Shown piece by piece: positions 18,978 to 26,513 of a stretch of DNA of 43,293 nt. Under the pieces are notes generated by a model that saw nothing but the letters and a program-made list of their open reading frames with translations, was not told where the DNA came from and made no database searches. The first letter of the stretch is position 1; every line of letters begins with the position of its first letter. The translations under genes and the position numbers were made by a program. Origin of the DNA: an uncultured Bacteroides sp. (lineage in GTDB: Bacteria > Bacteroidota > Bacteroidia > Bacteroidales > Bacteroidaceae); assembly GCA_947038155.1 (NCBI GenBank), contig CAMQVH010000021.1:1-43293 (forward strand). Reading direction: 5' to 3'.

Positions 18978-19922
18978 CTACTTGTGAATGATGGATTTGA
19001 ATAACAAGACTCCGATGCTTCTTATAGATATAAGTTTTTTGTATCTAAACAGACACCGCCACGCCAGCCGAAGCCGATATGGGTAAGGAAGCACATGGGC
19101 TTGCCAAATGACAGCATTCAGCATTTGCGACAGATATAAATCAATAGTATCCTTGATTTTGTTTTCAGAGGTTTGTTGCTTGAATTTGACTATCTCTTGA
19201 GTAACAGTGAGATATCCTTTTAAATTTTTGAGTGAAAAATCGCATGTCATAATTGAATTTTTACGTATGCGCCGGTGAAAGAACGATCGTTGGATACAGC
19301 TTGTTCTTCGGGCTTGCAGATAAAGTAAGGTCGTGAATAGCTGATCTTCGTGTACAATATCCGGATAAAAGAGGAGCTGTCGTTCTTCCAAAAAAGCTGT
19401 GCGGATAACGTTCAGGCAGGCGGATGGGGTGTACGTTTTGTGCTGCAATTGTATGTTGATAGCTTCGGGACCTGTATAAACCTTGTTTTCTAACTTATCG
19501 GTACGTTGATAATTTAGTACGGGAGCATTGCAAATATCCTCTTCAAAAAAGCTCTGAGCATCAAAGAAAACGAAATCCAGTTCTTTTTCTTCGCATTTGC
19601 TGTAGCACAGTTCCATTGCATCCTTTTCCAACAGATCATCACTATCCATGAAATAGATGTATCTTCCGTGGGCATGCGTGATGCCGGCATTGCGTGCCAT
19701 TGACAATCCCTGATTGCTTTGCGAATACACCTGTATCCGACTGTCTGCCGCAGCCAGTTCTTCTACAACTTGCAGACTGTTATCTGTGGAGCCGTCATTG
19801 ATGATGATGATTTCCAATTCCCGCAGTGTCTGATTCATAATGCTTTCTACTGCCTCCCGAACATATTTTTCGGTGTTATAGACAGGTATGACGACACTGA
19901 CTTTTATTTCTTCATTTTCCAT
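18978..19922 (-). CDS. Glycosyltransferase family 2
   Basis: This is a 314-residue GT-A enzyme with a very standard N-terminal domain: VSVVIPVYNTEKYVREAV at the start, IIINDGSTDNSL, SQSNQGLSMARNAG and the metal-binding YFMDSDDLL. The C-terminal part (about 200-314) is basic and partly hydrophobic (AWRCLFRYKKLISIRSIGVLLF) and may bind the membrane surface. It is the second gene of the left polysaccharide block, 46 nt after the first. The sugar is not predictable. Confidence 0.88.
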   Translation of the reverse strand: MENEEIKVSVVIPVYNTEKYVREAVESIMNQTLRELEIIIINDGSTDNSLQVVEELAAADSRIQVYSQSNQGLSMARNAGITHAHGRYIYFMDSDDLLEKDAMELCYSKCEEKELDFVFFDAQSFFEEDICNAPVLNYQRTDKLENKVYTGPEAINIQLQHKTYTPSACLNVIRTAFLEERQLLFYPDIVHEDQLFTTLLYLQARRTSCIQRSFFHRRIRKNSIMTCDFSLKNLKGYLTVTQEIVKFKQQTSENKIKDTIDLYLSQMLNAVIWQAHVLPYPYRLRLAWRCLFRYKKLISIRSIGVLLFKSIIHK

Positions 19923-19968
19923 AAATACTGTGTATGGCTACTCTATTGTTGTTTGTTTTTGAGATCGT

Positions 19969-21087
19969 TTAAAGAGAGAGATTGGCTAGGTTTCTGTAAA
20001 GCTCCGCATATTCTTTTCCTATTTTTCCGCTGTTCATGTTTTCAATGGCATATGCATAATTGTCTTCCCCCTTCCTTCGGGCGGACAGTTGGCGGGCTGC
20101 CTCCAGTGCTCGTATGATATCAAATTTGTTGTCGGGGTGGAAGACGGGGTTGCCCGTATCTTGGAGGATTTCTCCTATATTCCCGATATTGGGGCCTATG
20201 ACCACTTTGTGAAAAAGGAAGGCGAGAGGTATACTGGCAGAGTTCAGAATATCTTTTCGTTGGATGAATATTACATCCGAAGCGGCCATGTAGTAAGGCA
20301 GGTCGCAGTTGTCTATAGGTTCGTCGCTAGCTCCGGCGTGCATTCTGCGCAGGCGGTTGAGCAAGGGTATAAGCAGGTAATATCCTGCCCGGGATGTCCA
20401 GCGCTTGAAGAAGTTGCTGCCATACCTGTTGAATCTCGAAAACGGGTACAGCCGTGGAGCAAGCAGGAACTTCTTTGCTTCATCCCATTTTCGGAACGCT
20501 CCGGTCACCATCCGCCTCTCTTCACGATTCCGGAACTTTCCGAACGACGTGACGATAAACGCCTCCTGCGGCAGATTAAGATACTGGCGTGCGCGTTCCA
20601 CACTGATGTTCTCCTTGTACGTGTATTGATAAATATGATGCGGAATGATGACATTCCGGCTGTCCGCGTGTTTGGCTGCAAATTCGTCGAGACTGTAACG
20701 TCCCATGTGCACCACCACGTCGCTTTGTCCTTCGATAATGTCATAAGCACGGCCGATCACCTCGTTCGCATCATACGGACGGACATTGTGGCGCGTATAC
20801 ACGAACCGGGCCCCACGGGACCGGAAAAAAGCGATACGCTCCTCCAGGCGGCGAATCCTGTCCGGATCGTCACAATTCCATCCTATCACCTCTTCGGGCC
20901 ATTGGAAGTGGATGATGTCATAAGGTGTATCCGAGTCCCAAAACTCATTCGTGGAACATCGTACGTCAATCCCCGTCGTCTTGATAGCATCGCATAAAAT
21001 GGGAACAAAAAGATTATCCGTATCACTATTCTCGCTGAAAACGATTAATGCTTTTATCGGTGGATTGCCTATTTCATTGTCGTTCAT
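19969..21087 (-). CDS. GT-B-like glycosyltransferase, first gene of the left polysaccharide block
   Basis: With the start at 21087 the product has 372 residues. An upstream in-frame ATG at 21189 would add 34 residues, but the stretch includes the -7 box at 21126-21133 and has no domain character, so I reject it. Features of GT-B enzymes are IKALIVFSENSDTDNLFVPIL at the N-terminus, DIIHFQWPEEVIGW, FVYTRHNVRPYD, the inter-domain FIVTSFGKFRNREERR and the C-terminal IGNIGEILQDTGNPVFHP. A clear E-x7-E motif is missing, so family assignment is by overall pattern. The polysaccharide genes down to 9456 follow with short gaps and probably share its transcript. Confidence 0.75.
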   Translation of the reverse strand: MNDNEIGNPPIKALIVFSENSDTDNLFVPILCDAIKTTGIDVRCSTNEFWDSDTPYDIIHFQWPEEVIGWNCDDPDRIRRLEERIAFFRSRGARFVYTRHNVRPYDANEVIGRAYDIIEGQSDVVVHMGRYSLDEFAAKHADSRNVIIPHHIYQYTYKENISVERARQYLNLPQEAFIVTSFGKFRNREERRMVTGAFRKWDEAKKFLLAPRLYPFSRFNRYGSNFFKRWTSRAGYYLLIPLLNRLRRMHAGASDEPIDNCDLPYYMAASDVIFIQRKDILNSASIPLAFLFHKVVIGPNIGNIGEILQDTGNPVFHPDNKFDIIRALEAARQLSARRKGEDNYAYAIENMNSGKIGKEYAELYRNLANLSL

Positions 21088-21125
21088 GCTTATTTCTTTG
21101 TTTTTTGGTGGGCTTTTGCCATATA

Positions 21126-21133
21126 CAAAGGTA
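21126..21133 (-). promoter_or_regulatory. -7 box of the left polysaccharide operon
   Basis: TACCTTTG on the minus strand fits TAnnTTTG. The predicted transcript start (about 21119) is 32 nt before the ATG at 21087. No convincing -33 TTTG is present, which may mean a need for an activator or a weak promoter. Confidence 0.5.
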
Positions 21134-21227
21134 ATAAAAGATATGATACTTTTCATCTTTTTTGCTTTTTTTCGGTGTTGTACCGTCATTCTTTGTGTGT
21201 GTCCGTTTTATTTTTCTCTGTTGCTCT

Positions 21228-21533
21228 TTAGTTGTGAAACGAGTTCATATCTATGAGAAACAGGTTCTTGTCGAAGGGGATATGCTGCTCGTAGAGGTAT
21301 TTCTGATAGTGGTAGTATATCGTTATGAGGCTCTGTACGCTGCATTTGGTCACTTCGTTTTCGTACCGGCTCAGGGTAGATATGCTGAGATTGGTTACAT
21401 CTGCCGCCTCTTCAAGGTTCAGATTACATAGGTGACGTATGTAGATGATTCGTTCAACTTGTGCATGACAGTTTTCTTCAATACGCAGCCGGTCGTTAAT
21501 TTCTTCTTTAGTTGCTCTTTCGTATCCTTTCAT
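21228..21533 (-). CDS. XRE-like helix-turn-helix regulator
   Basis: With the start at the ATG at 21533 the product has 101 residues. The open frame continues upstream to 21671, but that part is Cys/Lys-rich without domain character and runs into the divergent promoter region. The HTH spans about residues 35-75: LEEAADVTNLSISTLSRYENE is the typical XRE pattern with the recognition helix SISTLSRYE. An acidic N-terminal helix (KEEINDRLRIEENCHAQVERI) may serve dimerisation. It is divergent from the DUF4373 gene with about 150 nt between, so control of the phage-like module or of itself is plausible. No target site can be assigned. Confidence 0.75.
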   Translation of the reverse strand: MKGYERATKEEINDRLRIEENCHAQVERIIYIRHLCNLNLEEAADVTNLSISTLSRYENEVTKCSVQSLITIYYHYQKYLYEQHIPFDKNLFLIDMNSFHN

Positions 21534-21684
21534 AATTTCTATCTTTTTACAAATAATGCCGCAAAGTTCATAGAAAAATGTCAAACATCGTTTGCAGTTC
21601 TGCAAGTAGTTTTTCGAAAAAGTATTTAGACCTTTGCAGAGCGAATTCGGGATGTTCTGAATCACAGTCATTTAATTGTAAGAT

Positions 21685-22674
21685 ATGAAGAAAGATCAGT
21701 ATTTCAATTTAGAGGTAAATTTTTTGAGTAATGACAATATTGTCAGGATGATGATGGAACTTGACGCTGCGCAATCGCTCGGAATCTATATGATGCTTCT
21801 TACGCATCTGCGCAAAGCGGACAATTATGAAGCGTCCTGTTGTCCGCTTTGTATGGGGGCTTTCGCACGAATGTATGATTTGGATGCCGGTGTGTTGCAA
21901 AGGGTTCTCCGTGAGTTCGACCTTTTTGTGCTCGACGAAGAACGGCAAATGTTCCGGTCGCCTTATCTGGACAGGGTGATGGCGAAGCTCGAAGAAAGAC
22001 GGATGATTAATGTGGCGAACGGCAAAAAAGGAGGTCGTCCGAAACGCATGGAGAGCACGCCGGAAACACCGATGGATAAAGGCGAAAAACCGAATCAAAA
22101 CCAGAAGAGTAGAGAAGAGGAGAGAAGAGTTACTACTGTTGTCAAAGACAACAACAGTAGTAACGAAGAAAAGACAGAGAAAGAAAATTCTGCCGCCGCC
22201 GCTTCTGACAGACTTCAGATCGTTCCTCCACCGGAGGATAGGGGACAGTTGCCCCTACAGCCGGTTCTTCCGTGGGAGATGCTGGTGGATCAGATGGCCG
22301 AATCGGAAAGTTACATGGAGTCGATGGCTATGCATTCCTGCATGGGCAAACTTTTCGTGGAACGGCAGGAGGAGGTGATCACTGCTTTTAAAGAGCATAT
22401 CCGACGCTTTGGCAGGGAAGATGGCTTGCTGTTTTTGAGGGATGTGAAACTGTATTTCGGCAATTATCTCTCTCCGGGCGGACGTCCGGCTCAGGAGCTG
22501 AAGAAAAGGCTGCTCGGCAGTTGCCGGCAATCGGCTGAGGAAGAACTGTATCGCTTTGAACAACTCATTGGCGGGCAACGGACGTATCTTGGGCATCCGA
22601 TTCCGAAGGATGCGCCTCCAAGACCGGACAGGTCTGCCGTGTGGGATGAAGTGCATTGGAAGTGGGGAAATTAG
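21685..22674 (+). CDS. DUF4373 (Lin1244/Lin1753-like N-terminal domain) protein
   Basis: The 329-residue protein has a winged-helix-like N-terminal DUF4373 domain (about 3-110: YFNLEVNFLSNDNIVRMM, LGIYMMLLTHLRKADNY, DLFVLDEERQMFRSPYL). This type is found in phage and plasmid replication or accessory proteins. A basic hinge (GKKGGRPKR at about 114-122) leads to a long charged low-complexity linker (about 123-175, with an Ala run). The C-terminal domain (about 195-325) is helical and resembles a conserved tail seen in Bacteroides versions. The linker DNA holds a perfect 14-bp hairpin. The following helicase gene and the domain type suggest a role in DNA replication or loading of a module-specific helicase; that is inference. 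Confidence 0.75.
   Translation: MKKDQYFNLEVNFLSNDNIVRMMMELDAAQSLGIYMMLLTHLRKADNYEASCCPLCMGAFARMYDLDAGVLQRVLREFDLFVLDEERQMFRSPYLDRVMAKLEERRMINVANGKKGGRPKRMESTPETPMDKGEKPNQNQKSREEERRVTTVVKDNNSSNEEKTEKENSAAAASDRLQIVPPPEDRGQLPLQPVLPWEMLVDQMAESESYMESMAMHSCMGKLFVERQEEVITAFKEHIRRFGREDGLLFLRDVKLYFGNYLSPGGRPAQELKKRLLGSCRQSAEEELYRFEQLIGGQRTYLGHPIPKDAPPRPDRSAVWDEVHWKWGN
22129..22164 (+). repeat. Perfect 14-bp inverted repeat inside the DUF4373 linker
   Basis: 22129-22142 (GTTACTACTGTTGT) and 22151-22164 (ACAACAGTAGTAAC) are exact complements around an 8-nt loop. It encodes part of a disordered linker (VTTVVKDNNSSN), so the coding constraint is weak. Confidence 0.8.
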
Positions 22675-22697
22675 CTCCGGATTTCTCTGACATCCGG

Positions 22698-22851
22698 CTA
22701 CGTGAGCGTTGCCTTTCAGCTCAATGTTCGTTCATTCTCGGCTCGGTGCTCATTCATGCTCAGCTCGGTGCTCGTTCATGCTCGCCTCGCTGCTCATTCA
22801 TGTTCAGCTCGCTGCTTATTGGTGTTTAGCCCGGTGCCCATTGATGCTTAG
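22698..22851 (+). repeat. Degenerate 22-bp tandem repeat array (about 7 units)
   Basis: Seven contiguous 22-nt units begin at 22698, 22720, 22742, 22764, 22786, 22808 and 22830. The three central units read CTCGGTGCTCATTCATGCTC plus AG, with few changes; the outer units are more diverged, and a further weak unit may follow to about 22873. The array lies between the DUF4373 stop and the helicase start. Since 22 is not a multiple of 3 and the helicase frame here gives only shifting repeats, it is non-coding. It is iteron-like in unit size and position. Confidence 0.85.
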
Positions 22852-22939
22852 CTTTCTGTCTGCATTGGGAACTGATAGAAAAATTATTAATACAAACTTA
22901 AAATCTCCTTTTCGAAAGGGAGGAATAGAAACAAGAAAT

Positions 22940-24739
22940 ATGAGAAATTTTGCTAATTATCATGTCGATGTCCGCAGGCATACCAGCGGTGTCGTTAAAA
23001 CCATTTGCGAGCAATGCCTCCCGACGAGGCATAACAAGCGTGACCGTTCGCTGCGGGTCAATATCGACACAGGACATTGCCATTGCTACCATTGCGGAGC
23101 CGACTTCTACGTCCCCGACGATGCCGAAGAGCGTGCGAAAGCCGAGCGACAGGCTGCCCGTAAACGTCGTGCGGCATCTGCCGTTCCCCAGCATTTCCAC
23201 CGTCCGGTGTTCGACGCTTCGAAGACGACGCTTTCCGAAGCTACGGAGCGTTGGCTGGTAGAGACGCGTTGCATTCCGCAGTCCGTCATCGTCGGTCTGC
23301 GCATCACGGAGCAGGAAGAGTTCATGTCGCAATCCGGCACGAAAGAGCGGTGCGTCTGTTTCAATTATTTTGAGGACGGGAAACTCGTCAACACCAAATT
23401 CCGCAGCGGTGCCAAAAATTTCAAAATGGTGCAGGGAGCCGAACTGATTCCCTACAATATCGATTCCGTGTTGGGACAGGAAACCTGCATCATCCACGAA
23501 GGCGAACTGGATGCCGCGTCCTCCCTTGCCGCCGGATTCAAAAGCGTGATCTCCGTACCTGCCGGAGCAAACGCGAACCTTTCGTGGCTCGACCGCTTCA
23601 TGGAGTCGCACTTCGAGAATCTGAAAGACATCATCATAGCCGTTGACACCGACTCTGCCGGGCTCAAACTGCGTGACGAACTGGTCAACCGTCTGGGTGC
23701 CGAACGCTGCCGTGTGGCCGTCTACGGACCGGGGTGCAAGGATGCCAATGAACATCTTGTCAAATATGGGATCGACAGCCTTCGCATCGCCATCGAGCAG
23801 GCGGAAGAAATCCCTCTTGAAGGCATCTTCACCGCCGCCGATCTGCACGAAGATCTGCGGGCATTGTTCGACAACGGCTTCGGTCCCGGAGCGGAGACGG
23901 GCTGGGAGGAGATGGATAAGATTTGTACGTACGAACGTAGGCGGCTGGTCATCGTTACGGGCATACCGGGGGCCGGAAAATCGGAATGGCTGGACGAACT
24001 GGTGTTGCGCCTCTGTATGCGCCATCAGTGGAAGATCGCGTTTTTCAGTCCGGAGAATAATCCTATCGTCTACCATCTCCGCAAGTTGATCGAGAAACTG
24101 ACCGGACGCCGTTTTCAAAACGGTTGCGGCATGACGGAAGGACTTCTGCTCCGTTCGGAAGAGTTTCTTGCCGAAAACGTCTGTCACATCGCCCTCAAAG
24201 GCAGCGCCACTCCGGAACGGGTGCTTGCCAAAGCCCGTGAGCTTGTCCTGCGTCGGGGATGCCGCATCTTCGTCTTCGACCCGGTCAACCGTTTCGAGCA
24301 TACCCCCGCGCCGGGGCAATCGGAAACGCAGTATCTTTCCAATTTTCTGAATCTGTTTACGGAGTTTGCCACGCAATATAACTGTCTGGTGATTCTTGTG
24401 GCGCACCCCCGAAAGATGAACCGCAATCCGGTGACGAACCATACTCCGCGTCCGGATATGTACGACGTAAACGGGTCTGCCGATTTCTTCAACAAGGCGG
24501 ATTACGGCTTGGTAGTGGAGCGTGACAAGGAGGTCGGAGTGACACGTGTCTATGTCGAAAAAGTGAAGTTCAAACACCTCGGAGCGGGTGGTGTGGCTAC
24601 TTTTGTCTACGATCCCGTCAGCGGACGTTACCTCCCCTGCGAAGAGTCCCAAGACCCGTCCGTCCCTCCGGAACAACGGGTCAGAAACACTGTCAATGAT
24701 AGCTCGTGCTGGTTGCCGGAGAAGGAGCTGTTTGAATAG
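22940..24739 (+). CDS. Zinc-ribbon/TOPRIM/RecA primase-helicase (T7 gp4/Twinkle-like)
   Basis: The product has 599 residues when started at 22940. The open frame extends back to 22709, but that part only translates the tandem repeats. Domains in order are: a zinc-ribbon (Cys-23, Cys-26 and Cys-49/Cys-52, CEQC...CYHC); a TOPRIM domain with IIHEGELDAAS (about 187) and IIAVDTDSAGL (about 232), the acidic residues that bind metal; and a RecA-type helicase core with Walker A GIPGAGKS at 341-348, a Walker B-like IFVFDPVNR near 442, and a sensor-like LVILVAHPRK. This is the layout of phage T7 gp4 and mitochondrial Twinkle, which unwind DNA and in T7 also make primers. Together with the DUF4373 protein it looks like a replication pair. 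There is no origin-binding Rep or integrase nearby. Confidence 0.88.
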   Translation: MRNFANYHVDVRRHTSGVVKTICEQCLPTRHNKRDRSLRVNIDTGHCHCYHCGADFYVPDDAEERAKAERQAARKRRAASAVPQHFHRPVFDASKTTLSEATERWLVETRCIPQSVIVGLRITEQEEFMSQSGTKERCVCFNYFEDGKLVNTKFRSGAKNFKMVQGAELIPYNIDSVLGQETCIIHEGELDAASSLAAGFKSVISVPAGANANLSWLDRFMESHFENLKDIIIAVDTDSAGLKLRDELVNRLGAERCRVAVYGPGCKDANEHLVKYGIDSLRIAIEQAEEIPLEGIFTAADLHEDLRALFDNGFGPGAETGWEEMDKICTYERRRLVIVTGIPGAGKSEWLDELVLRLCMRHQWKIAFFSPENNPIVYHLRKLIEKLTGRRFQNGCGMTEGLLLRSEEFLAENVCHIALKGSATPERVLAKARELVLRRGCRIFVFDPVNRFEHTPAPGQSETQYLSNFLNLFTEFATQYNCLVILVAHPRKMNRNPVTNHTPRPDMYDVNGSADFFNKADYGLVVERDKEVGVTRVYVEKVKFKHLGAGGVATFVYDPVSGRYLPCEESQDPSVPPEQRVRNTVNDSSCWLPEKELFE

Positions 24740-24781
24740 GTAATAGGTAACAATGCTAATATATTTAGAAGATTATAAATA

Positions 24782-24818
24782 GCGAGCCTTGCCAGATTTT
24801 CCGGCAAGGCTCGTCTGC
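24782..24818. terminator. Bidirectional terminator between convergent genes
   Basis: CGAGCCTTGCC (24783-24793) pairs perfectly with 24803-24813 around a 9-nt loop. It lies between the helicase stop and the stop of the aldo/keto reductase. The T-rich tract is better on the minus strand. Confidence 0.65.
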
Positions 24819-24824
24819 TCAAAG

Positions 24825-25808
24825 TTATAGTTTGGCAAGCTCACGGTTGATGAATTGCAATTCGTCCGGAGATAGATGAATGTCCATTGCTTTGGCATTG
24901 GCGATGGCTTGCTTGGCATCTCTTGCTCCTGCCAGCACGATGGTGATGCCCGGTTGCAACGTAGTCCAGCGCAGGACTAATTGTGAGAGGGTGGCTCCTT
25001 TTTCCTCTGCTATTGGGGCGATGGTTTCGAGGAATGTCTGCACTTTGGGTAAATCGAACTGCCGGAAGTAGCTGTTGCGATGGTCATTCCCCTTGAGGTT
25101 GCTGCCTTGGAAGTATTTGCCGGTCAGCAGACCTCTTTCCATAGGGCTGTAGGCGATGATTCCCAAATGGTGTTGCAGGGCAAAGGGCACCAGCTCTTGT
25201 TCGATTCTACGGTTCAGCATGCTGTAGCCTACTTGGTTGCTCGCCACATTCAAGTACTTTCCGGCTTCTACCGTCTGCTCCACGCTGTAGTTGCTGACGC
25301 CTGCCGCCCGTATCTTGCTTTGCCGAATCAGTACGTCCAAGGCTTCCATTGTCTCCCTGATAGGCGTTGTGCTGTCGGGCCAGTGTATCTGCAACAGGTC
25401 GATATAGTCTGTCTCCAAGCGGCGGAGGCTTGCTTCCACCTCCTTGATGATGCTTTCTTTGGCGGCATATTTATAGACGGGGACAGAGCTTCCGTCCCGC
25501 TCCGCATCGAAGAAGAACTCCCCTTTTCCTTCGTTGCTGCCATTCCACACCAAGCCGAACTTGGTGAGCAGCTGTATTTTACTCCTGTCATACCCCTTGA
25601 TGGCTTTGCCTATCATCTCCTCGCTCAGTCCGAAGCCGTAGAAAGGAGCGGTGTCCAAGGTCGTTACTCCGTGTTCGATGGAGGCTTGCACGGCATGGAT
25701 GGAGTCTTTCTCCTCGTTGCCTCCCCACATGTTGCCTCCAATGGCAAAAGCTCCGTATGTAATGGCAGACAGCTGCAAGTCTGAAGTGCCTAATGTTCTA
25801 TATTCCAT
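24825..25808 (-). CDS. Aldo/keto reductase family oxidoreductase
   Basis: A 327-residue TIM-barrel NAD(P)H-dependent reductase. The catalytic tetrad is visible: Asp-52 and Tyr-57 in TLDTAPFYGFG, Lys-83 in LLTKFGLVW and His-142 in LLQIHWPD. The C-terminal cofactor-binding segment ITIVLAGARDAKQAIANAKA is intact. The family reduces carbonyl compounds to alcohols, often in detoxification. It lies 14 nt downstream of the MdaB-like flavoprotein gene and probably shares its transcript, with a LysR regulator divergent to both. The group looks like a small redox-response cassette. The physiological substrate is unknown. Confidence 0.9.
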   Translation of the reverse strand: MEYRTLGTSDLQLSAITYGAFAIGGNMWGGNEEKDSIHAVQASIEHGVTTLDTAPFYGFGLSEEMIGKAIKGYDRSKIQLLTKFGLVWNGSNEGKGEFFFDAERDGSSVPVYKYAAKESIIKEVEASLRRLETDYIDLLQIHWPDSTTPIRETMEALDVLIRQSKIRAAGVSNYSVEQTVEAGKYLNVASNQVGYSMLNRRIEQELVPFALQHHLGIIAYSPMERGLLTGKYFQGSNLKGNDHRNSYFRQFDLPKVQTFLETIAPIAEEKGATLSQLVLRWTTLQPGITIVLAGARDAKQAIANAKAMDIHLSPDELQFINRELAKL

Positions 25809-25822
25809 ATATTCAATTGTTT

Positions 25823-26416
25823 TTAGATGATTACTTGATTGATGTGTGCGACATACCTCTTGTGGTACTCGGCAATGCGCTCGGGTGTCGCGTTCTTCTC
25901 CAAATCGTGAAAGTGGAAGCCCTCTATCCGGGTCATGCCCACGAACCGGTTCATCTTGTGAAAGCCGAAGAGCACGCCTTCGTCCACCGTGTGACGATCG
26001 AAGAATTCGCCTTCCAGCGTGAACGCCGTCTGCGGGGCATTCCAGGAGGTGGTCACCATGTAGCGTTTGCCCTGCATCAGACCTCCGGTGCCATAGTTCA
26101 CGTCCGGGTTCTTGCGGCTTCTGCCGTCGTTGCGGTAAATGCCGTTATTGTGTCCGGCGGTAAACACCTCGTCGATGTATCGTTTCATCCCATTAGGAAG
26201 CTGGAACCACCAGATCGGTGTGTGGTAAATAATGATGTCCGCCCATTTGAAGTTCTCCACTTCCGCCATCGGATCGAATGCGTCGTTGATGTTGGTCACC
26301 CGGTAGGCAAAGCCTTTCTCTTTTATCACTTCGACTGTCCATCCGGTCAAGGTATTGTTGAACATCCCTCCCGAATGGGCAAAGGTCTGTCCGCCGTTGA
26401 TTATAAATACGTTCAT
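25823..26416 (-). CDS. NAD(P)H:quinone oxidoreductase, MdaB-like flavodoxin-fold protein
   Basis: This is a 197-residue flavodoxin-fold protein. It starts VFIINGGQTFAHSGG, the phosphate-binding turn of MdaB/NQO-type FAD enzymes, with DIIIYHTPIWWFQLPNGMKRYIDEVF around residue 62, a GGLMQGKRYMVTTSWNAP stretch around residue 115 and FGFHKMNRFVGM. The length is the same as E. coli MdaB (193). Such enzymes perform two-electron quinone reduction to avoid semiquinone radicals. The gene is first in a two-gene minus-strand unit and its promoter faces that of the LysR gene. An in vivo electron acceptor cannot be read from the sequence. Confidence 0.88.
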   Translation of the reverse strand: MNVFIINGGQTFAHSGGMFNNTLTGWTVEVIKEKGFAYRVTNINDAFDPMAEVENFKWADIIIYHTPIWWFQLPNGMKRYIDEVFTAGHNNGIYRNDGRSRKNPDVNYGTGGLMQGKRYMVTTSWNAPQTAFTLEGEFFDRHTVDEGVLFGFHKMNRFVGMTRIEGFHFHDLEKNATPERIAEYHKRYVAHINQVII

Positions 26417-26433
26417 ACGTTTATTCTTTTAGA

Positions 26434-26473
26434 TTGTCGGTGCAAAGATAATGCGTATCTTTGCCACATAAAA
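26434..26473. promoter_or_regulatory. Back-to-back divergent promoters with a palindromic core
   Basis: GCAAAGATA-N5-TATCTTTGC (26442-26464) is a perfect 9-bp inverted repeat. Its two arms are the -7 boxes of the minus-strand mdaB-like gene (26450-26443) and the plus-strand LysR gene (26456-26463). The LysR promoter also has TTG at 26434-26436, spaced 19 nt. The minus-strand -33 at 26473-26470 is only TTTT. The two polymerase footprints overlap fully, so the two promoters must compete. Confidence 0.75.
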
Positions 26474-26513
26474 ATAGTTTAACTAATAGGAGTGTATCAT
26501 AAAACTGATAGTT

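Noticed and set aside
20089..20997. 302-codon open frame antisense to the first glycosyltransferase of the left block
   Set aside because: A shadow of a supported gene with no promoter or recognisable domain.
21134..21227. Invertible promoter of the kind found before Bacteroides capsule operons
   Set aside because: I found no matching inverted repeats flanking the promoter and no invertase gene.
22698..22851. Possible CRISPR array
   Set aside because: The repeats are contiguous, without spacers, and no cas genes are in the window.
22709..22939. N-terminal extension of the helicase frame (77 residues)
   Set aside because: It translates the 22-bp tandem repeats in shifting frames, has no domain character, and the zinc-ribbon domain starts cleanly at the ATG at 22940.
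22898..24676. 592-codon open frame antisense to the primase-helicase
   Set aside because: It mirrors the codon structure of a well-supported gene, and its translation shows no recognisable domain.
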